DNA of 10,795 nt from Chlamydiota bacterium. Its GTDB lineage: Bacteria; Chlamydiota; Chlamydiia; Chlamydiales; Simkaniaceae. Position numbers and translations under genes: made by a program. The notes below the pieces were generated by a model, which was not told the origin of the DNA, searched no databases, and saw only the letters and a program-made list of their open reading frames with translations. This document shows, piece after piece, positions 5,380 through 10,795 of the stretch (position 1 is the stretch's first letter; each line of letters begins with the position of its first letter). The DNA lies in the NCBI GenBank assembly GCA_029556005.1, contig JAKQGT010000021.1:1-10795 (forward strand), given 5' to 3'.

Positions 5380-6411
5380 CTATGGGATCGCAATTCCGAT
5401 TGCAAGAAGACCTAAAATATAGGAGATAAACATGAATAGAAGGAGGGATGCAATGTTTTTTGCCTCTTTGAACTCACGCCAAATAAAGACTCCCCAAATT
5501 GCTGCAATGAGTGTTGCTCCCTGTCCAAAGGAGTAAGCAATAGCAGGACCAGCATGTGTGGATGCTACCACATTAAACATCATCCCCACACACCAAATAA
5601 TCCCCCCTAAAACACCATAGAAATGTTGGGATTTTCTGCCACGAAAGTAGTCATGAGCGGTTAACTGCCCTCCCGTAATGGGTTTTTTCATGAAAAGAGT
5701 ATTCACGACAAGATTGGCTAAAAATAGCCCCAACGAGAAGAGGAAAACAGCGCTATAGGGATTAAGGTGTCTCCCTCCAATCATGGATTCTGCGATTAAG
5801 GGATAAAAAAGACTCATTAACACACCACTGACTAATGAGAGCGTGATCCCTTTAGTTGTTAATTGAGATTTTGCGCAGGCTTTTCTATAGGCAATTCCAT
5901 CTAGAATAATAGCTAGGAGAATGAGGAAGACTCCTATAAAAAGGAGGAAAGCATTCCCTTGCGGCGAAACAAAGTAGTTTAAAAGGGTACCAAGAACTAA
6001 TGCCAACCCAATACCAATAGGAAACGCAACCGCCATCCCCGCAACGGTGATGGCAGCCACAAGGAGAATATTAGCCACATTAAAAATCATTCCACTAAAC
6101 AGAGCTTTAAGAATATTACCCAGTGAAGCGTGAAAGAGATTCGAAAAAAAACCTACCCCCGAACTTCCCCAAGAACCCATCGTGAGAGCAAAAACCATAC
6201 TCATGAGGAAAACACCGATAGCATAATCCCAATAATACAATTCAAAACGCCAGCTTTTATCTATCTTTGCGGTATTGGCCCAAGATCCCCAACAGAGCAT
6301 GGTCACGAACATGAAGAGGAGTGCCCCAAAGTATGTCTCCGGAAGATATACCGAAAGGGTTTCAAAAATTGGATTTTCGGCTGCGCCAAAGCACCGCAAT
6401 TCGTCGATCAT
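5380..6411 (-). CDS. GRP/ureide-permease-like transporter (DMT superfamily)
   Basis: From the ATG at 6411 the protein has 343 residues with about ten hydrophobic helices, the size and layout of GRP (glucose/ribose porter) and ureide permease families. The signature is TMLCWGSWANT at the end of the first helix (about residues 37-47), followed by WRFELYYWDYAIG. Paired halves and glycine-rich helices such as VAFPIGIGLALVLGTLLNYF support the fold. The substrate is not readable from sequence: ribose fits the neighbouring nucleoside hydrolase and ribokinase, while plant ureide permeases carry allantoin and nucleobases, so import of the freed base is possible too. An in-frame ATG at 6423 would add four residues; I prefer 6411 because GGGG stands six bases before it. 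The first 22 or so residues (MIDELRCFGAAENPIFETLSVY) come from the left arm of a long inverted repeat and are unlike a normal start for this family. Confidence 0.82.
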   Translation of the reverse strand: MIDELRCFGAAENPIFETLSVYLPETYFGALLFMFVTMLCWGSWANTAKIDKSWRFELYYWDYAIGVFLMSMVFALTMGSWGSSGVGFFSNLFHASLGNILKALFSGMIFNVANILLVAAITVAGMAVAFPIGIGLALVLGTLLNYFVSPQGNAFLLFIGVFLILLAIILDGIAYRKACAKSQLTTKGITLSLVSGVLMSLFYPLIAESMIGGRHLNPYSAVFLFSLGLFLANLVVNTLFMKKPITGGQLTAHDYFRGRKSQHFYGVLGGIIWCVGMMFNVVASTHAGPAIAYSFGQGATLIAAIWGVFIWREFKEAKNIASLLLFMFISYILGLLAIGIAIP

Positions 6412-6507
6412 AAATGACCCCATATTAATAATATGGGGTCATTTATGATCGGCAAATTTCGAAAGCTTTCGCGTTGCCTAAAACTAATTTTTGAAACCCT
6501 TTCGGTA
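6349..6507. repeat. Long inverted repeat (77-base arms, 5-base loop) over the transporter start
   Basis: The outer 22 bases of each arm (6349-6370 and 6486-6507) and the inner 20 (6406-6425 and 6431-6450) are perfectly complementary. The middle 35 bases of each arm (6371-6405 and 6451-6485) align at roughly 75 percent with two one-base gaps. The loop is TAATA at 6426-6430. It fills the gap between the transporter start and the end of the nucleoside hydrolase gene. Each arm holds GGGG, six bases, then ATGATCG, and each reads out to a peptide containing IFETLSV: leftward this is the transporter's N-terminus, rightward a 32-residue ORF at 6445-6543. This looks like an inverted duplication of a gene's 5' end, or a hairpin element whose ends are kept. 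Confidence 0.85.
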
Positions 6508-6543
6508 TTCATGCTATTTACTTTCGTTGTAGTTTGGTTTTAA
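6445..6543 (+). CDS. Small hydrophobic ORF in the right arm of the inverted repeat (32 aa, doubtful)
   Basis: The ATG at 6445 is preceded by GGGG in the same setting as the transporter start. It encodes 32 residues beginning MIGKFRKLSRCLKLIFETL, basic then hydrophobic (LFTFVVVWF), compatible with one membrane helix. The last 30 bases overlap the 3' end of the nucleoside hydrolase gene on the other strand. It is probably the mirror copy of the transporter 5' end; expression is unproven. Confidence 0.22.
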   Translation: MIGKFRKLSRCLKLIFETLSVFMLFTFVVVWF

Positions 6544-7566
6544 GTGGGAAGAACGATTAAGAGTTTGTAAAAAAATATCATAGAATGCTTCTGCATTAAT
6601 ACCAGTAGCCACTTGAACAGAAGCTCCTGTTTTAGTCATCATGACACGCCCATATTCCGGCCCTTTCTTTAGATTGATTGTGAGCTTTAACTCACGGTAG
6701 GTTGCAATCTCTGGGTGGGTCATCACAACAGCTGCCAAGGGATCCCAAAAATAGGCAATCTTCCGCTCGGTATTCATGTAAGGTTTAAGGACTTCATAAA
6801 CAAAATTACTAGAAGGTGTTTTACGCTCTTTTGAAAGACGTTTGAAAAAATCTGGCGTCACGGGAACATGCTGCGTTGCATCCAGGGGAATGAGCGTAAT
6901 GGGGATACCGGAGTCAAAAACATCTTGCGCTGCTTTCGCATCGAGAAAAATATTATACTCCGCTACACGGTTACGAAAACCTTGCGGCCTCCCAACAATA
7001 TTCCCAGGAACAAGAATGGCTCCCCCCATCATATAAACCCGCTCGATATTGTCTTTTATCTCTGGGGTATTGGAAAGGGCGATCGCGATATTAGTGAGCG
7101 GCCCAATTGCTAATAGCGTGATCTTGACAGGACTTTTCATGATGATATCGGTCATAAGCTCTGCAGAACGAAGGCGCACAGGAGATACAGGGTTTATGGG
7201 AAGCTTAACTCCCATAACATTATCCACGTCATTACGCCACTCTGTCGGAAAGTTTCCCGCAGGACTTAGGGATTTTTTGGCCCCATATGAGACAGGAATC
7301 CTAGGATGCCCCACAAGTTCCAGCAAGTTTGAAATGTTTCTAGCTCCATATTCCCATCTAGAAGCTCCATCTCCAACAGTAGTAATCGCATCGATATCTA
7401 CACGGGGCGTGTTTAACAGGTAAAGGATAGCTATCATATCATCAACATCTGCATCACTATCGATAATAAGGGTCATGGGATGAGACAAATTAAAATCACT
7501 CTTGGCCTCACAAAAGGAATGAACGAGAAAAAGGGGAGCTAATATCAGTAAAATCTTACGCAGCAT
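6514..7566 (-). CDS. Exported nucleoside hydrolase (IUNH family)
   Basis: A 350-residue protein, longer than the usual 310-330 because of an N-terminal signal peptide (MLRKILLILAPLFLVHSFCEA, cut probable after residue 21), which places it in the periplasm or outside. Inosine-uridine-type nucleoside hydrolases split the N-glycosidic bond of ribonucleosides to ribose and free base at a calcium centre. The metal motif at 36-43 reads DSDADVDD (family DTDPGxDD): all four aspartates are kept, the P-G pair is not. AIGPLTNIAIAL (153-164) and EYNIFLDAKAAQDVF (203-217) are standard blocks. The late FWDPLAAVV keeps the metal aspartate, but the histidine usually before it is Trp. Cys at position 19 does not make a good lipobox. 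AGAAGAG-like purines before the ATG give a moderate ribosome binding site. It is divergent from ribokinase across 117 bases. Confidence 0.88.
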   Translation of the reverse strand: MLRKILLILAPLFLVHSFCEAKSDFNLSHPMTLIIDSDADVDDMIAILYLLNTPRVDIDAITTVGDGASRWEYGARNISNLLELVGHPRIPVSYGAKKSLSPAGNFPTEWRNDVDNVMGVKLPINPVSPVRLRSAELMTDIIMKSPVKITLLAIGPLTNIAIALSNTPEIKDNIERVYMMGGAILVPGNIVGRPQGFRNRVAEYNIFLDAKAAQDVFDSGIPITLIPLDATQHVPVTPDFFKRLSKERKTPSSNFVYEVLKPYMNTERKIAYFWDPLAAVVMTHPEIATYRELKLTINLKKGPEYGRVMMTKTGASVQVATGINAEAFYDIFLQTLNRSSHLKPNYNESK

Positions 7567-7621
7567 CGCTCTTCTAGACTTTTATCTTCTCTTAATAGTG
7601 ATAAACGATACTTTAATGTTT

Positions 7622-7650
7622 TTGCAACAAAAAAAGTATTAGGATACGAT
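7622..7650 (+). promoter_or_regulatory. Possible sigma70 promoter for ribokinase
   Basis: TTGCAA (7622-7627) and TACGAT (7645-7650) are separated by exactly 17 bases and each matches consensus at four of six positions. The leader to the ATG at 7684 would be about 27 bases. It lies in the divergent gap between ribokinase and nucleoside hydrolase, so joint control of the two genes is possible. Confidence 0.38.
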
Positions 7651-7683
7651 CACGAATAAAGCTATCCCCTACTAGTGGATTTC

Positions 7684-8553
7684 ATGGAACCAAAAATTCT
7701 CAACTATGGCTCGCTGAATATCGATCATGTGTATCGAGTCCCCCATTTTGTACAACCTGGCGAGACATTATCTACCCTTTCTTTAGAATATTTTGCCGGA
7801 GGGAAGGGGGCCAACCAGTCGGTGGCTCTTGCCAGAGGAGGCGCTCAGGTTTTTCATGCGGGAAAACTGGGCACTGATGGTGCCTGGTTAAAAGAGAAGC
7901 TTGAGCAAAATGGAGTCAACACGCAGTTTATTTTGGAGGGAACGCTTCCTAGTGGTCACGCGATTATTCAAGTCGACGCTCAGGGAGAAAATGCCATTTT
8001 TCTCTACGCCGGTGCTAATCATGAAATCGAACAAGAAGAAATCGTTTCCACCCTTTCCCGGTTTGAAAAAGGCGATTACCTTCTTTTGCAAAATGAAATC
8101 AACTTAGTTCCCGAGATTATTAGAGAAGGAGTTCAAAAAGAGCTCTATATTTGCTTTAACCCTGCCCCCATGACCTCCGCCGTTTTGGATTACCCTTTAG
8201 AGCTTTGCAACCTGCTCATTGTCAATGAAACAGAAGGAGGATTTCTGACTCAAAGTGCCTCCAATGAAAAGATCCTCAAAAAACTCACCTCTCGCTTCCC
8301 CCAAACAGCTGTTCTCTTGACTGTGGGTGCAGAAGGTGCTTATTATGTATCTAAAGGAAAAACCTTCTTTCAAGAAGCTGAAAACGTAAAAACCGTTGAT
8401 ACAACTGCTGCTGGAGATACCTTTACTGGATATTTCTTAGCCGCCCAACTTAAAAAAGCCTCTATTGAAGATGCTCTTCAAAGAGCTAGTCATGCAGCGG
8501 CTCTTTGTGTTTCTCAAAAAGGAGCTATGGACTCGATTCCCTATGGCATTTGA
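7684..8553 (+). CDS. rbsK: Ribokinase (PfkB family)
   Basis: From the ATG at 7684 the protein has 289 residues; an in-frame GTG at 7675 would add three. It phosphorylates ribose to ribose 5-phosphate with ATP in the cytoplasm. Motifs in order, counted from the ATG: YGSLNIDHVY near 8-17, GGKGANQSVALARGG at 39-53 (sugar-binding PfkB signature 1), NETE at 181-184 (the NxxE Mg/phosphate motif), DTTAAGDTFTGYF at 239-251 (signature 2, anion hole and catalytic base Asp245), and QKGAMDSIPY at the end, as in ribokinases (KGAQ.SIP). These details separate it from fructokinases and adenosine kinases with fair certainty. It overlaps the next gene by 11 bases and is divergent from the nucleoside hydrolase that would make its substrate. 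Confidence 0.9.
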   Translation: MEPKILNYGSLNIDHVYRVPHFVQPGETLSTLSLEYFAGGKGANQSVALARGGAQVFHAGKLGTDGAWLKEKLEQNGVNTQFILEGTLPSGHAIIQVDAQGENAIFLYAGANHEIEQEEIVSTLSRFEKGDYLLLQNEINLVPEIIREGVQKELYICFNPAPMTSAVLDYPLELCNLLIVNETEGGFLTQSASNEKILKKLTSRFPQTAVLLTVGAEGAYYVSKGKTFFQEAENVKTVDTTAAGDTFTGYFLAAQLKKASIEDALQRASHAAALCVSQKGAMDSIPYGI

Positions 8554-9334
8554 AATTATCAGTTACGCAATCATTGGAGTTCTTGCTGGTATTTTATCAG
8601 GACTCTTAGGAATTGGAGGAGGTATTGTGACCATCCCCTGTCTCCTTTTGGTCTTTGCCCATAGCGACATCCCCCCTCAGGCTTATATGCATCTTGCTAT
8701 CGGAACCTCACTAGCAGCAATGGTCTTCACTACCCTATCTGGAAGCTATACCCATTATAAAAAAGAGGCGGTCCTCTTCGAGATCGTTAAGCCCATGGCA
8801 CTAGGGGTTATTGTCGGATCCTTTTTAGGAGCCTTAATTACACGGATTCTCCCTAGCCATTTTCTGCAAATCTTCTTCGGCGCTTTCGAATGCGTATTAG
8901 GTATCCGTTTTCTCCTGCCTGAAAAACCGATCACAAAACATCATCCCCTTCCTAAATTTTGGGGATTAAGCACCATTGCATTAGGAGTCAGCATCTTTTC
9001 GACGATGATGGGGGTTGGTGGAGGACTGATCAACGTTCCCATTTTGTCTTACTTTCATGTACCAGTAAAAAAAGCGATTGGAACCTCATCTGCTCTTAGT
9101 TTTCTCATTTCTCTTTGTGGAGCGATTTCTTTTTTACTTTTAGGTGTCCATGCTTCAAAAGCCCCTGATAGTGTCGGCTTCCTTTATCTCCCTGCATTTA
9201 TCATCATCAGTATTATTTCATTCTTTGTCGCTCCCTATGGGGCAAAATGGGCCCATTCTCTCCCCACCACAATCCTCAAAAAGGTCTTTGGCGGAATTCT
9301 TATCCTTGCCGGCTTGTCCATGATTCTAAACTGA
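8543..9334 (+). CDS. TauE/SafE (TSUP) family membrane permease
   Basis: A 263-residue protein with about eight hydrophobic helices. The family's two homologous halves are clear: AGILSGLLGIGGGIVTIP (15-32) with HLAIGTSLAAM (50-60), and STMMGVGGGLINVPIL (153-168) with KKAIGTSSALS (176-186). TSUP proteins export or import small organic and sulfur-containing anions (sulfite, sulfoacetate, thiosulfate); the substrate here cannot be read. I chose the ATG at 8543 because homologous halves then start at the normal place; an upstream in-frame ATG at 8465 would add 26 residues encoded inside ribokinase. The 11-base overlap with ribokinase suggests a co-transcribed, translationally coupled pair. A link to ribose metabolism is not obvious. 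Confidence 0.87.
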   Translation: MAFEIISYAIIGVLAGILSGLLGIGGGIVTIPCLLLVFAHSDIPPQAYMHLAIGTSLAAMVFTTLSGSYTHYKKEAVLFEIVKPMALGVIVGSFLGALITRILPSHFLQIFFGAFECVLGIRFLLPEKPITKHHPLPKFWGLSTIALGVSIFSTMMGVGGGLINVPILSYFHVPVKKAIGTSSALSFLISLCGAISFLLLGVHASKAPDSVGFLYLPAFIIISIISFFVAPYGAKWAHSLPTTILKKVFGGILILAGLSMILN

Positions 9335-9339
9335 ATCAA

Positions 9340-9903
9340 CTATATCCTGGAAATGGTGTTTGGGCCCGTGTCCCCGTGGGATTGATAGAGCCTCCAGTTT
9401 TCTTCTTGCCGTTTCAGCTCTTTTCCCAGATCTTCTTGAGAAAAGTCTGTTTTTTCTTGATTGAGAAGGGTGATTAAATGGCGTTTAAACGCTTCTGGGG
9501 AGGCTCCTTTTACCTTTTCAATAAAGGTGCGGATTTTTTTTTCTTCTTTGATATACCTTGAAAGCTTCCATTCAATCACTTGCTTCATCGCAAATTCATT
9601 GCGCAAGAAAAATTGTTTGTAAGACATCAGATGGAGATCTTGGCGTGAACAGCACGATTCTGCTTGCTTCACAATCTCACCAAGGTGTTTGTTATCGGAA
9701 GCAAGAATCTTCTTGGTAAAAAGCGAGCGGGATTTGATAGAATTCCCTTTTTGGATATGATCCAAAGCATGATTAAGTAGAAAGAAGTTGAGCCGCATAT
9801 ACCTCTGAGGAGTGTTTTTCTCACTTTTTTGCGGGGGTTCTTTTGAAGAAAATACCGAAGCGATTCGCTGAGCGAATTGTTTGAGTTTGGAGTCTTTGCT
9901 CAT
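9340..9903 (-). CDS. Hypothetical basic protein, 187 aa
   Basis: A 187-residue protein, soluble and strongly basic, with no signal peptide or membrane helix. The N-terminal part (MSKDSKLKQFAQRIASVFSS) could form an amphipathic helix and is followed by a polar linker (KEPPQKSEKNTPQ, residues about 21-33). The rest looks helical, with charged stretches such as EWKLSRYIKEEKKIRTFIEKVKG (about 111-133). I do not recognise the family. It converges on the TSUP gene with five bases between the stops and is divergent from tpx across 92 AT-rich bases. No Shine-Dalgarno is evident before the ATG at 9901-9903. A polar, Ser/Lys-rich start with a helical body would also suit a type III secreted protein, but nothing here shows that. 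Confidence 0.68.
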   Translation of the reverse strand: MSKDSKLKQFAQRIASVFSSKEPPQKSEKNTPQRYMRLNFFLLNHALDHIQKGNSIKSRSLFTKKILASDNKHLGEIVKQAESCCSRQDLHLMSYKQFFLRNEFAMKQVIEWKLSRYIKEEKKIRTFIEKVKGASPEAFKRHLITLLNQEKTDFSQEDLGKELKRQEENWRLYQSHGDTGPNTISRI

Positions 9904-9983
9904 GGTGTTATATCATTGTCATTTTCAAAAATATTGGAAAAAAATTAACAAAATCTTAACATTAAATTCAAGAAAAAATTCAT

Positions 9984-9990
9984 AGAGAGG
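9984..9990 (+). promoter_or_regulatory. Ribosome binding site of tpx
   Basis: AGAGAGG, five bases before the ATG at 9996, fixes the start at the position expected from E. coli Tpx. Confidence 0.6.
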
Positions 9991-9995
9991 CTACT

Positions 9996-10492
9996 ATGAG
10001 CACCATTACCCTTAAAGGCAACGCGATTCGTATAAATGGAACTCTTCCTAAACTAGGAAGTGTCGCTCCCGATTTTGTCTTAGTTGATCAGGAGTTAAAC
10101 AACCGGACGTTAAAGGATTTTCATGGGAAAAAGCTCTTGGCCATCGTTCCCAGTTTAGATACTTCGGTTTGCTTAACCTCTGCAAAGAAATTTAATGAAA
10201 AAATGAGCTCTCTCCCTCACGTAACCCTTCTGTATATTTCAGCAGACTTACCTTTTGCTCAAAAACGCGCTTGTGGAGCTGAAAACCTAAAAAGATCCAA
10301 ATGCTCTCCATGATGCGAGATAAAAAATTTGCGATAGATTACGGCATCCTTATTGAAGACGGGCCACTAGCCGGGATCTGTGCACGCGCTATGGTAGGGC
10401 TCAACGAGAAAAATCAAGTGATTTACACAGAACTTGTTCCTGAAATCACGACAGAACCCGATTACGCGCGCGCTATAGCTGAATTAGTTTAA
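9996..10492 (+). pseudogene. tpx: Thiol peroxidase Tpx, broken by a one-base frameshift
   Basis: Two overlapping frames together give a complete Tpx of about 165 residues (E. coli Tpx has 168), a peroxiredoxin that reduces peroxides using thioredoxin. The first frame (9996-10313) carries GSVAPDFVLVDQ, the peroxidatic Cys59 in VPSLDTSVC, ISADLPFAQKR (81-91) and the resolving Cys93 in ACGAENLK, then runs into stray residues and a stop. The second frame (usable from about 10292 to 10492) resumes with MLSMMRDKKFAIDYG and ends in the conserved EITTEPDYARAIAEL. The join is at the run of five A at 10289-10293; one more A restores the frame as GAENLKKIQMLSMM. Both cysteines are in the first part, but it lacks the C-terminal third of the fold. 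Intact sequence on both sides points to a very recent mutation or a sequence error. Confidence 0.85.
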
Positions 10493-10624
10493 AATAGTAA
10501 CGATTGGGCAGAAGATTTTCATTGAAAATGAAGCGCGGAGAGCGAAGCTGGCTTCGTGCAAGCCAGTGAGATCGAGCGCAAAATTATCGGTGAAAAGATC
10601 TGGATGAATTGTTACTATTTTAAA
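10488..10624. repeat. Palindromic repeat element (MITE/REP-like) at the 3' end of tpx
   Basis: The ends are a perfect 14-base inverted repeat, TTTAAAATAGTAAC (10488-10501) and its complement (10611-10624). Inside, the arms remain partly complementary (CAGA..TTTTCA and GCGC blocks), and the centre is a hairpin CTGGCTT-CGTGC-AAGCCAG (10548-10566). The whole 137 bases can fold into one long imperfect stem. The stop codon of tpx (10490-10492) is inside the left end. No target-site duplication is evident. It lies between two convergent genes, where it could stop transcription from both sides; together with about five flanking bases it fills the gap at 10493-10629. Confidence 0.7.
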
Positions 10625-10629
10625 TAAAT

Positions 10630-10795
10630 TTAGCTATGTTTCCGCATTTTCTTAAAAGAAGAGTATTTGGGTTCCCACATATTATCTAATACGGCTTGCT
10701 TGACATCCTTAGGAGGTTTCGTACAAATCCCCTCCCTGATTGCCTCCTCTGCAACTGCCCTAGCAACATCGCGGGAAATTGCGCGGAGCTGATTG
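10630..10795 (-). CDS. Probable malic enzyme, C-terminal end only
   Basis: The last 54 residues of a protein that starts beyond the window are visible, ending at TAA (10630-10632). The segment reads LRAISRDVARAVAEEAIREG (3-22), then KPPKDVKQAVLDNMWEPKY (26-44), then a basic tail. This matches the usual end of NAD(P)-dependent malic enzymes (..iS..IA.AVA..A..eG.a...P.D....v...MW.P.Y), which decarboxylate malate to pyruvate with NAD(P)H. The catalytic and nucleotide-binding parts lie outside the window, so the call rests on this short tail and cofactor choice cannot be judged. It converges on tpx with the palindromic element between them. Confidence 0.6.
   Translation of the reverse strand, partial: NQLRAISRDVARAVAEEAIREGICTKPPKDVKQAVLDNMWEPKYSSFKKMRKHS

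Noticed and set aside
6842..7423. Three plus-strand open frames opposite the nucleoside hydrolase
   Set aside because: Antisense shadows; composition follows the codons of the real gene on the minus strand.
8465..8542. Upstream ATG extending the TSUP permease by 26 residues
   Set aside because: The extension is the shifted frame of the ribokinase C-terminus; the first TSUP helix starts normally from 8543.
10283..10297. Programmed -1 frameshifting as the normal way to make Tpx
   Set aside because: The tract has five A, only the P-site codon re-pairs well, and Tpx is not known to use frameshifting; mutation or sequence error is simpler.
1..10795. CRISPR array, tRNA or rRNA genes, transposase
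   Set aside because: No regularly spaced repeats, no cloverleaf or rRNA-like stretches and no transposase ORF were seen on either strand.

Overview
The window looks like a piece of the chromosome of a host-associated, probably obligate intracellular Gram-negative bacterium. I favour an environmental chlamydia (Simkania/Waddlia/Parachlamydia type), with an amoeba-associated gammaproteobacterium as the alternative. The grounds are indirect: an AT-leaning genome, a leucine dehydrogenase like that kept by chlamydiae, a two-partner-secretion exoprotein, several unrecognised small proteins, and two genes of the kind used as host-directed effectors (a RasGAP-like protein and a patatin-like phospholipase). 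No rRNA, tRNA or phylogenetic marker is present, so the taxonomy is inference.

Layout. 1-823 (minus): N-terminal part of a filamentous-haemagglutinin-like TpsA exoprotein, cut by the window edge, with a good promoter at 845-872. 902-1944 (minus): a small leader ORF with a strong ribosome binding site, followed by a GTG-started ORF that carries a RasGAP-like domain, the most striking gene of the window. 2095-2424 (plus): a small unknown protein. 2426-2737 (minus): an XRE-type HTH regulator with a C-terminal coiled coil, divergent from a patatin-like phospholipase (2937-3851, plus). Three palindromes lie between them. 3865-4965 (minus): leucine dehydrogenase. 4966-5379: a promoter, a terminator and a doubtful small ORF. 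5380-6411 (minus): a GRP/ureide-permease-like transporter whose start lies inside a long inverted repeat (6349-6507). 6514-7566 (minus): a nucleoside hydrolase with a signal peptide. 7684-8553 (plus): ribokinase, overlapping a TauE/SafE (TSUP) permease (8543-9334). 9340-9903 (minus): an unknown basic protein. 9996-10492 (plus): thiol peroxidase Tpx broken by a one-base frameshift. 10488-10624: a palindromic repeat element. 10630-10795 (minus): C-terminus of a probable malic enzyme.

How the genes may work together. The exported nucleoside hydrolase, the GRP-like permease and ribokinase form a plausible salvage route: nucleosides are split outside the inner membrane, ribose (or the base) is imported, and ribose is phosphorylated to ribose 5-phosphate. 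Leucine dehydrogenase and malic enzyme fit use of host amino and organic acids as carbon source. The RasGAP-like protein, patatin and TpsA are candidate host-interaction factors in the first 4 kb.

The observations most worth following are the RasGAP-like protein with its arginine finger and LR..NP motif in place, the 159-bp inverted repeat that supplies the transporter's N-terminus, the salvage module, and the tpx frameshift beside a palindromic element.
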